Shown here: positions 38,001 to 47,293 of the stretch, piece after piece | Layout: the number at the start of each line of letters is the position of its first letter | Position numbering within the stretch: the first letter of the stretch is position 1 | From: Lacticaseibacillus saniviri JCM 17471 = DSM 24301 | GTDB taxonomy: Bacteria > Bacillota > Bacilli > Lactobacillales > Lactobacillaceae | DNA length: 56,196 nt | NCBI RefSeq assembly: GCF_001311785.1 | Contig: NZ_BBBX01000020.1 | Coordinates: 1-56,196, forward strand | Direction of reading: 5' to 3' | Program-made: the position numbers and the translations under genes | The notes under the pieces: generated by a model | Told to the model about the DNA's origin: nothing | What the model saw: the letters and a program-made list of their open reading frames with translations, nothing else | Database searches by the model: none

Positions 38001-39769
38001 TGTCGCCAGCAGTATCTTGTTTTGGCTTGATACCAAACACTTTAGAAATCAGCCCATCAACAGTTTTGCCAACCCCGCCCAGCTTGCCAAGCATTGAGCT
38101 AAATGGCGCAAAAGCCTTCGACACAAGGCTTCCCATGCCAGGCAACTTTTGAAAGCCCCGCATCGCGACTGCGAATGCAGTTACTTTGCCGGCGGCTGCC
38201 CCAATATCGCTAAGCAAACCCTTAGGAAGTAGTTTCCCAGCGCCTTGGCCCAATGATTTAATCCCGTTGTAAGCAGTCTTCGCATCATTAATGACGCCTT
38301 TAATAGTGCTAGTAAATCCTTTGCCAAATCCACTAGCAAACTCTTGCGCGAGAGGGGCAAGATCCTTGCCAACACTGGCTGCTTCTTTTCCCATCTTGCC
38401 GATAGCGTCTGCTACCTTCGCCGAAGCTTTAGCCATATCGGTGGCTACACTATCCATTTGCTTCTGGTTGTTGAAGAAGCCAGCAGTCTTTGAAAGAAGG
38501 CCGCCTTTGCCTCCGAAAGATTTATTTATTTCTGAGCCGAATGTGGTTTCAAAACTGGTAGCCATGTTCTTAAGGCCATTTTGAACCGATCGGGCAACCC
38601 CGCCAATCGTTGAATTATAACGTTCTGAAGCCTTACCAACACCACCGCTATTACCGTACTTATCCAAGCCAGCAAAAGCAGTTTCAGCGTTGACTGCTTC
38701 GTAATCCCAATTACCAGATTTATTTTTACCTAACTCATGACCATTTCGACGCTTATATTCATCACGAATGGATCGTGTAATTTTACCGTCCAATAGGTTA
38801 AGACTTTTGGCGCCATTCCCTGTCATCTTACCCAAGTCACCAATATTACCCACAGCAGTTTTAAATTGTTCCATTTCCCGCTGGGTAAGCGAATTGGCAT
38901 CTTGAATGTTAAACATCCCTGTTACGACGTCTTGTGTCTTCTTTAAATTTCCCGAATAGGAGCCAGCATCTGAAGAGTAAATCTGTTTAGCCATTGAGTT
39001 GGCTTCTTCAAAGCTGTTACCAGCTTTGATGGAAGTCGAAAGCATAGCGATGTTCGCAGCTGCGGATTGCTTGTTAAGTTGCGCATCCGACATTTCTGGA
39101 TGGGCATCCTGAATCGAGGTCGCCCACATAGCTTGTCCTGCCTGGCGTTCTTTGATTCCTTCAAAGCCACTAGAAACAAGGCCTTTCGCACCGTCAACGG
39201 CACCTGTTACTGCTTGCGCACCGAGCATACCGACTGAAAACATAGCAAAGCTATCTTTGACAGCACCCTTAATCTTGCCCCACGATCCCTCGCTTTTGGC
39301 TGATGATTCGCTAAACTGAGCGGCACTTTGGGCCGTCTTCGGCTGGTCATTGGCTGCTTGGTGATATGAATTAGATGCCTTTTCGGCATCAGCAGCCGCT
39401 TTGTTCTGAGAACTAGCAACTTTGTCCTGAGCTGAAGCTAAACGTTCTGAAAGAGAAACAGACTCTTTCAGTGAACTGTTCAGCTTCTCACCACCGGCTG
39501 CTGTTTTGTCCATGCTTTCTGTCATAGCAGAAAAGGCGCTAGTGCGCCCACCGGCCTCACTAGCGCCCTTTAATTTGGCTTCCAACTTATCAGCACTGAC
39601 AGTTGCCTTTTCAACATCAGCGCTCAATTTTGTTGCAAAACTGGAACCTGCGCCTCCGCTTGAAAGTCCTTGAGCGGCAGCCTTCAGCTTTTCCAATAAA
39701 GAATTAGCTTTTTCAAGGTCGCTAAGACCTGTCACAGCATTTTGTTGTGATTGTTGTCTCGTTAGCCAT
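35079..39769 (-). CDS. Phage tail tape measure protein, frame-broken
   Basis: Sets tail length. About 1,560 residues from ATG 39769, implying a tail of roughly 230 nm by the usual 1.5 Angstrom per residue. It is helical and Ala/Ser/Lys-rich, with a hydrophobic middle (GGGVGATLGGALGSLAGPLG). The stretch at about 35690-36420 encodes repeats of about 33 residues (AKSGAKSISTAIKNGLKDAG type). Breaks lie near 39745, 37555, 36905, 36480 and 35135 and are corrected by one base each. Confidence 0.9.
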
Positions 39770-39772
39770 TAA

Positions 39773-39967
39773 CTATTCCTCACTTCCATGCGTTAGCTCC
39801 CACTTTTTATTAGCTAACTCGTTATAAAGTTGCACCTCCTCCACAGTGGCTAAATCCATCGTCTCCTGGCTCACAATCCCCATCATGACTGGGAACCATA
39901 AGCCCATCTGGTCGTCAGCTCGACGGCTAATGACAATGTCGTTTTTTCTAGTTAAAGCGTGATCCAC
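39773..39967 (-). CDS. Tail assembly chaperone second part, probable frameshift product
   Basis: About 64 residues (DQMGLWFPVMMGIVSQETMDL...). It has no ribosome site, starts inside the end of the upstream chaperone gene, and lies just before the tape measure gene: the position of the gpT part of G/GT tail chaperones. It is probably made by ribosomal frameshifting at the TTTGTTTTGTGG stretch near 39968-39979. Confidence 0.65.
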   Translation of the reverse strand: MDHALTRKNDIVISRRADDQMGLWFPVMMGIVSQETMDLATVEEVQLYNELANKKWELTHGSEE

Positions 39968-40430
39968 AAAACAAATCTGCCGCAGTCATGACCTCTTTGT
40001 AGCCTGGCCGAGTGTCAAAATCATCAAGGGTTAGTCCATGTGGTGCGACAATGACGTTTTCGCAAAGCATTTCGTTATACAGCGCTTCGGAAAATACGCC
40101 GTTGTCCAAGCGAGATGAATCGAGCATTTGCTGCATTTTTCGGATACCAGGGAACTGGAACGTGTAATGCCATTCATAGCCATTTTCGTCTGTGAATACG
40201 TAATCCTCGTTGTGAGCTAAGCGGTCAATCTTAACGGGTTCTGGAGCCTTCTTTGTTTCTGCTAATTTTTGACCATTTGCAACAGCTGTTAATGTTGCTG
40301 GCGCTTGTTGTTCTGGCACTTCAGGGTTCGGGGTGGCTTGCAAAGATGCTGCATTCACTGGTGCTTCTGGTGCCACTTGCTGGCCCTGAGTTGTTGGTTG
40401 TGTTTGTTGTGTGTCTTCTACTTCTGTCAT
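39948..40430 (-). CDS. Tail assembly chaperone (gpG/XkdN-like)
   Basis: Intact, 160 residues. The first 70 residues are Gln/Pro/Ala-rich; the rest holds YVFTDENGYEWHYTFQFPG and a helical end. It binds the tape measure protein during tail assembly, judging by its place between the tube and tape measure genes. Confidence 0.7.
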   Translation of the reverse strand: MTEVEDTQQTQPTTQGQQVAPEAPVNAASLQATPNPEVPEQQAPATLTAVANGQKLAETKKAPEPVKIDRLAHNEDYVFTDENGYEWHYTFQFPGIRKMQQMLDSSRLDNGVFSEALYNEMLCENVIVAPHGLTLDDFDTRPGYKEVMTAADLFCGSRFN

Positions 40431-40507
40431 TGATTGATTCCTCCAGATTTTTATTTGTGGTGCAATAAAGACGTCGGGAGTCGAACCCAGCGCCTTTGAG
40501 TTGATGC

Positions 40508-40909
40508 TTATTTTGGATCCATCTGCATGTCCAAAGCTTCGATTGTAAATGTCCGCTTAGGTGTGTCCTTACCGTAAGCTGCAGACGGTTGCCGAGCGAT
40601 CAAGCACTGATTAGCAGTGATTTTTTCAATTGGCGTAATCACAACAACTGAAAAAACCTCGTGAGTATTTGAAAGAGTGAGCAGCGTCTTATAATCTCGA
40701 GAACTACCAGACAAGTTCACCGTGATTTGGCCTAGGTGGTTATTGTTAATTGCCATTGATGGTGAGCCTTGTGCATCCACATTTGTCCGGACCTGGTCTT
40801 CTTTGTATTGAGCAGAGAACATATCGTTTTCTTGAAAGCCTTGGATAACACGTCCATTGATTGAAATGGACACGTCCATAGCGTTATAAACTGGAATATC
40901 TTGTGCCAT
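40508..40909 (-). CDS. Phage tail tube protein (DUF3277-like)
   Basis: Intact, 133 residues. VYNAMDVSISINGRVIQGFQENDM, QVRTNVDAQGSPSMAINNNHLGQITVNLS and a DMQMDP end are typical of contractile-tail tube proteins. It directly follows the sheath gene. The 75-base gap after it holds an isolated T-arm-like motif (40465-40490). Confidence 0.8.
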   Translation of the reverse strand: MAQDIPVYNAMDVSISINGRVIQGFQENDMFSAQYKEDQVRTNVDAQGSPSMAINNNHLGQITVNLSGSSRDYKTLLTLSNTHEVFSVVVITPIEKITANQCLIARQPSAAYGKDTPKRTFTIEALDMQMDPK

Positions 40910-40926
40910 ATTTTGTTAGCTCCTTC

Positions 40927-41962
40927 CTAAAGTAAGACCGTGCCGCGAACAGTGACGGAATGAATTGCGCCTGAACGACGGTAACTAAATGACAATCCGG
41001 AGTAATGCCGTTGAGCGATATCTTCGGCAGAGGTGTTATCGCGAGATTGTGCCGTAACGGTGTATTCCCCGGCTCCAGTCTTGTCATTAATCAAAATCAC
41101 GCCGTTGGCTGTGGCTTGGAGCATAACTGCAGTGGCTGTTGCTTCGAGTTGAGAAATCCCTGTACCATCGAAGCTAATCTTTGAAGATGTTGATAAAAGC
41201 TTCTGCAAGTCACTTTCCATGCTGGCCTTGATCCAGTCATCGCCGTGGAGGGAATCGATGAATTCACCAGATACAGTGAAACCTTCAGAGGTCTGTTCAA
41301 TTCCTGCTTTTTGACGTAAGTGATGATGCCGTTCTTGTGTAGCTTGTCGACCTGAGCCGCGTTGTAATTGACTGCCTTGACACCAACCAAGTTCTTGAAC
41401 TTCCAAGTGATACTGCCCACTGTTTGGTTTGCTAATGCGCCAATCAGCGCACCGATACCGTAGTTAGAGCCGTCAGCGTCAGCCCCAGAAGCAAACACAA
41501 TAGTGCGTTGGTTGCCGAAGAACTGTTGCTTAATGGTTTCAGCCTTCGTCACTGTTTCATCCGTGGCCACTAATCCGGTCACATAAAAACGGCGAGCCTT
41601 ACCCTCCACATAATTGGAAAGGGTCATAGCATCGCGTCCTTGATTGGGTGATCAGTGCCATTTGCTACCAAGGTCGCAAACTCCCAGTTATCAACGAAAT
41701 ATGTGTCCAATGCTGTTGTTAAATCGGCATATGTGATGACATATAACGTCTTTGAGTGCATTGCCTGTGCAAAGTATCCGCGAGCAACGGATAATGCATC
41801 CGCGCTTTCGATATCAGCAGACAAATCATCAATAGACAGATAGGTCTTTGAGCTGTTTGCTGTTCCGGGCATAAAAATAGCCAACGTCCCCATGTTTAAC
41901 GGGGAGGCTGGCTGTTGGACGGTGAGAGATACCTCAACGTCAGATAGTGAGTTAATCGCCAT
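40927..41962 (-). CDS. Phage tail sheath protein (DUF3383-like), frame-broken
   Basis: Contractile sheath subunit, about 345 residues. Marks: PLNMGTLAIFMPGTANSS near the start, TLSNYVEGKARRFYVTG, WKFKNLVGVKAVNYNAAQVDKLHKNG, and an ending with GLSFSYRRSGAIHSVTVRGTV. Breaks near 41630 and 41320 are each corrected by one base. Confidence 0.85.
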
Positions 41963-41964
41963 AT

Positions 41965-42423
41965 TTATTCTCCTTTTGATGTAAATTCAATGTTATCAAT
42001 TTGGTAAGGCACTTCTTTTTCATCCGCTTGTAGCCGGAGCCGTGCGTCAAAACCGACCATTTTGGCGTAGTTGCCAGCTTCAGGCAGATAGCGGACATTC
42101 GGATCCATCCGTTCGACAAGTACAATGTGGTTTTTATCGTAGAAGTCCCACGAATCAACCTCGTTTAGCTTTTCTCGCAACTGATTAGTCAGATTAAGGG
42201 CTTGAAGCTTGTCCATGGCGTAAACCGTAAATGAGACAATACATTCAAATGCCCGACTGCCGTCATCTTCAAGAAAGTTAAGCTTGATATGCGGACTGAT
42301 AATATCGAACGCAACAAATGGTGGTTTAGGTTGCTTTCCACCGCCATTCATTTCGATCATTGTTAGCCCCATATTGGCGACAATCTTGCTAAAGACCATG
42401 TAAAGCTTCTCGTAGTCATACAC
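41965..42423 (-). CDS. Phage neck/tail terminator protein (about 152 aa)
   Basis: Starts at GTG 42423, overlapping the previous stop by 8 bases. It has PPFVAFDIISPHIKLN and FECIVSFTVYAMDKLQAL. By place, just before the sheath, it is the tail-completion protein. Family uncertain. Confidence 0.6.
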   Translation of the reverse strand: MYDYEKLYMVFSKIVANMGLTMIEMNGGGKQPKPPFVAFDIISPHIKLNFLEDDGSRAFECIVSFTVYAMDKLQALNLTNQLREKLNEVDSWDFYDKNHIVLVERMDPNVRYLPEAGNYAKMVGFDARLRLQADEKEVPYQIDNIEFTSKGE

Positions 42424-42793
42424 TGACAGCCGCCCCCATTTCGTCTTCATAAGCGTTGAGGTAATAGATAGTGACGTTTGAGTAGTTGCTATAGTCATCG
42501 CGACCCACGACAATCATTTTGTCCTCGCCATGTTCGATAATAGTGCCGTCAGAATAATCACCTAGAGAGAGCCACATGGCTTGATATTGCTCAATAGCGC
42601 CAATATCACGCAGTTGGAACATCTGTGAATACTCACCGATTCGATTTAGCGGCACCAGAACTTCACTAACGGTTGCCGGTTCCGCGATTGATTCAATGTA
42701 GCGGCCATTCACCCAGTCACCATTCTTCTGATAAACCTTCAAATCAACGCCAAACGAATGAATCAAGTCGGCCATGTCCAGATAAAAAGCCAT
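42416..42793 (-). CDS. Phage head-tail joining protein (125 aa)
   Basis: Intact. FGVDLKVYQKNGDWVNGRYIES and HGEDKMIVVGRDDYS suggest a minor capsid/neck protein (XkdH-like). ATG 42793; 2 bases separate it from the stop of the previous gene. Confidence 0.6.
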   Translation of the reverse strand: MAFYLDMADLIHSFGVDLKVYQKNGDWVNGRYIESIAEPATVSEVLVPLNRIGEYSQMFQLRDIGAIEQYQAMWLSLGDYSDGTIIEHGEDKMIVVGRDDYSNYSNVTIYYLNAYEDEMGAAVSV

Positions 42794-42794
42794 G

Positions 42795-43226
42795 TTATTC
42801 CCCCTTTCTCCAGGTGACAGCGCCGATCATGTCACCGGTATCAATTAACGGTTGACTGCTGCCCTTTTTCTTAATCGTGGACGGCGCCAATGGTGCGAAA
42901 CCACCCGCTTTGATGGTCTGCTGAATACTAGTAGCCATTTTGGGACCCAGTTGAGCAGCAACGTCCGCTTCAGAACCGTTCATAACTGCCACCATGAGTG
43001 GCCGTACAAACGCTGTCCATTCTGACCCGTGCTCATACAACGTGTTACGTAAAAAGGGACGTGCCGGAATCCCCCGAGACGTCCCATATTCGTTCCACAT
43101 TGCCTTTTGTGCTGCAAAGCCACCAAATACCCCGGCAGACACAGATTGCCCGTCAACCTGCTTTAATCGGGCAATCATTTCTTCGAGACCTGAGTCTCCT
43201 TCAACACTGCCTTCAAGTTCGATCAT
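42795..43226 (-). CDS. Phage tail completion protein (HK97 gp10/XkdI-like)
   Basis: Intact, 143 residues. Contains WNEYGTSRGIPARPFLRNT and PLIDTGDMIGAVTW, the two conserved blocks of gp10-type neck proteins. Confidence 0.75.
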   Translation of the reverse strand: MIELEGSVEGDSGLEEMIARLKQVDGQSVSAGVFGGFAAQKAMWNEYGTSRGIPARPFLRNTLYEHGSEWTAFVRPLMVAVMNGSEADVAAQLGPKMATSIQQTIKAGGFAPLAPSTIKKKGSSQPLIDTGDMIGAVTWRKGE

Positions 43227-43238
43227 GCCTTCACCGCC

Positions 43239-43580
43239 TTAATAAAACATCGCCACATTCTTGCCGGCCAAATCATCTAGTCCGGCTTTCATGCGCAAAT
43301 ACTCATCAATATAAGCATCCTTGCCGCCGGCATCGAAATACTCACGTGACAAGACAGCAGCTTGTTCCTTCTTGACGTGTTCGTTACGGTTAAATGCAAT
43401 GAAGGCATAATGAGCGGCAAGATAGCTAGCAGCTCGAACAATGTCATCACCACTAAAGCCATCCTTACCGGCCTGAGCATATGCGTCCGTTGCAAAAATC
43501 TTGAGCGTAGCGTCATCAATGCCGGTGATTTGTGGCGCAATCAGTTTGAGTCGCGTTACTACGCCATCAAATGTATCCAT
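43239..43580 (-). CDS. Phage head-tail connector (DUF4054-like)
   Basis: Intact, 113 residues, mostly helical (DGFSGDDIVRAASYLAAHYAF). Its place after capsid genes fits an adaptor protein. Confidence 0.65.
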   Translation of the reverse strand: MDTFDGVVTRLKLIAPQITGIDDATLKIFATDAYAQAGKDGFSGDDIVRAASYLAAHYAFIAFNRNEHVKKEQAAVLSREYFDAGGKDAYIDEYLRMKAGLDDLAGKNVAMFY

Positions 43581-43583
43581 AGG

Positions 43584-43955
43584 TTAGCCCCGCAGTTCGA
43601 AATAGATTGTTCGGCCAACTTTAAGCACATTGGAGCCCAAGTTATTAACAAACTTGACCCAGCCGACTGAGACACGGTGTACCGTGGCCACCGTCGCAAT
43701 GTCATCGCCTTGTTGGACAATGTAGCCACCATCATCTGGAACGGGCGTAGGCGCGTCCTTTGTAGCTGCTGCACTCTTTGCTGTTGATGCCGCTGATGTG
43801 GCAGCACTAACAGCTTGGCTTGAAGCACTCTTTGCCGTTGATGTTGCCTTAGACGTCTCGCTGGCCGTGCTCGTTGCTTGAGAGCTTACTGTACTGTCAG
43901 TCGTAGCCGCTACATCAGATTTTGGATCATCATTACTAGTCTTCGTTGTTGCCAT
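43584..43955 (-). CDS. LysM-domain phage protein with Ser/Thr/Ala linker
   Basis: Intact, 123 residues. About 65 residues of Ser/Thr/Ala/Lys-rich low-complexity sequence precede a C-terminal LysM domain (YIVQQGDDIATVATVHRVSV). A LysM protein in the head-connector cluster is uncommon; it might decorate the capsid or neck. Its start overlaps the upstream gene by 20 bases. Confidence 0.65.
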   Translation of the reverse strand: MATTKTSNDDPKSDVAATTDSTVSSQATSTASETSKATSTAKSASSQAVSAATSAASTAKSAAATKDAPTPVPDDGGYIVQQGDDIATVATVHRVSVGWVKFVNNLGSNVLKVGRTIYFELRG

Positions 43956-44154
43956 CTGCTTCTACCTCCTCGTTACTCTCTTCAACGGCTTCGATAAAGC
44001 CGCCATTGACCAGCTCTTCAACACGAGCCTTAGTCTTGGACCCAAGGTAATTCTTGAATGGGTAGTTATCCCCGCTCCAATAAATGTGCTTTTGACCGGT
44101 TGGGTCGGCAGACGCACTGTTTTTATCAGTGAAGTCCTTAATAACCTTGTACAT
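43936..44154 (-). CDS. Small phage head protein (72 aa)
   Basis: Intact, acidic C-terminus. HIYWSGDNYPFKNYLGSKT then VEELVNGGFIE recalls small proteins that follow the capsid gene in Lactobacillus phages. Role unknown. Confidence 0.55.
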   Translation of the reverse strand: MYKVIKDFTDKNSASADPTGQKHIYWSGDNYPFKNYLGSKTKARVEELVNGGFIEAVEESNEEVEADGNNED

Positions 44155-44164
44155 TAGCTACCTC

Positions 44165-45262
44165 CTATGCTTCTGGTGGTGTCACGCCACCTTGGACAGT
44201 TGCTGGCTTTTCGGCTGTTTCAAAAGCGTGTAGGACGTAAACGCCATCGACCTTTTCGAATGTTGGTGTGACCTTTTGAGATACCTTGGTGACCGTAGTT
44301 ACCGGATCGTTTTCTAAGGTTGTAACAACTGCGACACCAGTATCGACAATCCGCATATCAATGTCTGGTCGAGCAAGCAAGTCAATTTCTTCTGGTGTTG
44401 GTGAAAATACTGTTGCACCAACATTTTCAGCTGGCAAGAACACTACATTACCGTCTGGAATAAACTTGACCATCTTGCCTTGTTCATCGACATAACCCTT
44501 GTTGTAGACTTCAATAGCCAGGCCAAATTCATCCGCAATGTAGTTGGTCAACACATTCCGTGGCAAGCTGACAGCTGCCGTGTTGGCATTATTAGCAAGT
44601 AAAGTGGACTTGATACCGTTGCTAGCAATCAAGGCGTTAAATGTGACTGAGTTCATGATTACACGTGTCAAAGAGCTACCGTTTTCTTCACCGATTAAAT
44701 CGATAGCACGGCGAATATCTTCAGTTGGCTTCGAGTTATCCTTGTCGGTCCAAGCCGTTGAAGCGCCCGCAATACGATTTGCCTGCATCTCAAAGTCTTC
44801 ATCGTATACTTGACCGTTCCCGGCAATATGATATTTACCGGTTTGTAAAACGCTCATCCGCATAATTTCGCGAACAAGAGCTGCACCACGAATGAGTTCC
44901 GCTGGTTCATCGTAAATCTTAGATAAAATAAGATCCTTTTCTGCTTGATATGGTGAATTGGCTACCCGAACTAATTGTTCGCGAAGTTCTTCGTCGATAT
45001 ACTTTGCTTCCTTGAAGTTCTTGGTAGTCACGTGAATCTTTTCCATACCTTGGCGATCACGCATGATGGCCTTAGTATCTGGCGCTGATGGTGATAAAGG
45101 CTTTGGTGCCCGGCTCAAGCCACGCACATAGTCGATATCTTTAGTTGCACGCTTTTCGTTTGGAAAAAGAAATTCACCCAAATAAGGTGCTTCCAATTGT
45201 GCTTTTGTTTCCCAGTAGGCTGCAATTTCCGCACTGTTAATGTCTTCAAAAATATTTGGCAT
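44165..45262 (-). CDS. Phage major capsid protein (E-type)
   Basis: Intact, 365 residues; forms the head shell. EIAAYWETKAQLEAPYLGEFLFPNEK, IDEELREQL and DIDMRIVDTGVAVVTTLENDP fit the Phage_cap_E group. It lies after scaffold and decoration genes, as expected. Confidence 0.85.
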   Translation of the reverse strand: MPNIFEDINSAEIAAYWETKAQLEAPYLGEFLFPNEKRATKDIDYVRGLSRAPKPLSPSAPDTKAIMRDRQGMEKIHVTTKNFKEAKYIDEELREQLVRVANSPYQAEKDLILSKIYDEPAELIRGAALVREIMRMSVLQTGKYHIAGNGQVYDEDFEMQANRIAGASTAWTDKDNSKPTEDIRRAIDLIGEENGSSLTRVIMNSVTFNALIASNGIKSTLLANNANTAAVSLPRNVLTNYIADEFGLAIEVYNKGYVDEQGKMVKFIPDGNVVFLPAENVGATVFSPTPEEIDLLARPDIDMRIVDTGVAVVTTLENDPVTTVTKVSQKVTPTFEKVDGVYVLHAFETAEKPATVQGGVTPPEA

Positions 45263-45274
45263 GCTGTTCCTCCT

Positions 45275-45649
45275 TTACTTATTCCGTTTGAAGAATGTGA
45301 CCTTGCCATTTAAGGCCGTCTTAGCTTCATCCGTGATTACGACACCGTCAGGCAAACGATTCTCGTTGATGTATCCATTAACAATCAAAGTCCCATTACC
45401 CTGGCCGCTAGTCACATCAACATCATGTTCAAGTACCCCTTGCGCTTTGTCGTTATTAGAAACTACCAAAACCGCTTGTTCATCCGCTAAAGCAGAATTG
45501 TCACCACCAACTGGTGTGCCAGCTGGAATAATCTTGCGACCTGTAGCATCTGCAGGAACGCCCGTGCCGCCTAAAACGACGCCAAGAGCCACTTTATTGG
45601 CGATTGTGCCAAGCACTTGCTTGGTTGCGCCAAATGTTTCTTTACGCAT
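45275..45649 (-). CDS. Phage head decoration protein
   Basis: Intact, 124 residues, Gly/Val-rich and beta-like, with ALADEQAVLVVSNNDKAQGVLEHDVDV. It resembles lambda gpD-like or capsid-stabilising proteins between scaffold and capsid genes. Confidence 0.65.
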   Translation of the reverse strand: MRKETFGATKQVLGTIANKVALGVVLGGTGVPADATGRKIIPAGTPVGGDNSALADEQAVLVVSNNDKAQGVLEHDVDVTSGQGNGTLIVNGYINENRLPDGVVITDEAKTALNGKVTFFKRNK

Positions 45650-45660
45650 ATGTTTTCCTC

Positions 45661-46290
45661 CTAATGTTCAAAAAATTTGTGTTGATTGGCAGCTGATTGA
45701 ACCTGTTTCTGGGCTAATTGGGCACCTAAGCTCCCAGCCTTGGCAGGCTTTCCAGCACCACGTTTAATTGGATCTCCGCTCAAAAAGTCCTTTTCAGCCG
45801 ACTTTCGAATACGCTTTGCTAACTCGATTAATTGGCCCACGTTGGCTTTCGTTGAATCAGCTTCCGTTGTTACGACAAGGTTCAAATCATCATCTGTCAC
45901 TTCGAGGCCAGCAGCATTGAAAAGGCCACGAGCTGTGTCGCGCATGTTGCGCTTGTCCAGTTCGGCTTGTAGTCCGGCTGCTTTCTCTTCAAGTACCTTC
46001 CGTTCCTCAGCTGCGCGATCGTCATCGCTCATACCTGCTAAACGTTCAGCTTCTGACTTTTGTTTTGCTTGCTGTTTTTCCCACTTTTCGCGTTTGGCAG
46101 CAACAATCTTGTCGACGTCTTTGTCGGTATACTTTAGTTCTGTGTGTTCCTCGCCTTCATCAGTAGCTGCATCGTGGCTTTCACCGCTTTGGTTTTGGCC
46201 CTGAGTCTCTAAAGTAGAGTTGTCGGGCCCACCCGCAGCACCGGTATCAGCATCAAACAGACGAACTAAATGAAAATCTTTGTTGAACAT
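45661..46290 (-). CDS. Phage scaffold protein (DUF4355-like)
   Basis: Intact, about 209 residues from ATG 46290 (GGAGGGAG upstream). Acidic start, then coiled coil (REKWEKQQAKQKSEAERLA). Internal scaffold for head assembly, removed later. Confidence 0.8.
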   Translation of the reverse strand: MFNKDFHLVRLFDADTGAAGGPDNSTLETQGQNQSGESHDAATDEGEEHTELKYTDKDVDKIVAAKREKWEKQQAKQKSEAERLAGMSDDDRAAEERKVLEEKAAGLQAELDKRNMRDTARGLFNAAGLEVTDDDLNLVVTTEADSTKANVGQLIELAKRIRKSAEKDFLSGDPIKRGAGKPAKAGSLGAQLAQKQVQSAANQHKFFEH

Positions 46291-46386
46291 AGTTAAAACT
46301 CCCTCCATAGCTTTTAAAAGTGAATCAATGCTTGCACTTCCATGGCTTTTAATGACTTCAATGCTTGGTCAAACCTATTTTTGAGC

Positions 46387-46412
46387 ACAAAAAGCACAAC
46401 CAAATGGCTGTG
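46387..46412 (-). terminator. Hairpin between MuF and scaffold genes
   Basis: On the minus strand AGCACA-GCC and GGT-TGTGCT pair, followed by TTTTTG. It is an internal terminator or processing site that could separate packaging from structural transcripts. Confidence 0.55.
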
Positions 46413-47293
46413 CTATTCAAAGTGTGGAACAATGCTACAACGACAATTCCTATGTGTGTCTTCGGGAATGTTTGGTGCTGCGTCGATCATGAACGGACCT
46501 TGAGCTGATAAAGCAGCACATCTAGCACAAACGCCTGGCTCAGTGTGCAAATCTACCATTCAACGTCGTTCTTTCGATAAGCCAGCATATTAATCTCGAA
46601 CTTCATCTTCGCCGATTGCGTGCGCACAATCATTGCAATTGTTGCTGTCTGGGACAACAATAAATCGCTCATTGATTTCTTTCTGGATGACCCGCTGCTA
46701 GTCTGCGATGACAGGAAGTCTTGGAACTCTTCCGTACTGTTAAAGCCTGAAAGACGTTTAACGAGTTCACCAGAAATGGTCATGATAGTGCGGTCACCAG
46801 TCAGCCAGACGTCATTCATCAGATTAATGGCTGGGGGCAACTCATCTCGTGTAATTTTCTTGTCGAATAGTGCGTTCATTCTGTCGAATTCTGCATCTCG
46901 ATCACTGTTAATTCTTGCTTGTGCGACTTTTAAATTCTCTCTTGTCATCTTGAGTACTGCAAGTGACGCAATAGCGCTCATCATCATACCAACACTAACT
47001 CCGGCTAGTTTGCCCATGGCCGTTACACGAGCGTCTTCTTCGGGCAGCCATCCATCCTCTTTGAGCTCATCAATAGCAGCTTGCCACTGTTGAATATCCC
47101 ACTTAGACACCTTCTGCATTACCTGGCTAACAGATATTCCCTCATCGGTCGCATAGTGGGTATAAAACGGCAGGAGATGGGAACTGATATAAATCAGTGC
47201 TTCCTTGGTCTGTTTGTCTAGCTTCGTAGACGTGGCCTTATCCGACGCGATTAGTTGCTCAATCCACTGTTGTTCTTGCTGGTCCGTTATCAT
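46413..47293 (-). CDS. Phage minor head protein (MuF/SPP1 gp7-like), frame-broken
   Basis: About 293 residues. The helical N-terminal half is followed by the MuF C-terminal signature HTEPGVCARCAAL and HRNCRCSIV. It lies after one break near 46558 (one G), where VEW continues as VDLHTEPG. MuF proteins join the portal complex and enter the capsid. Its start overlaps the portal end by 35 bases. Confidence 0.78.
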
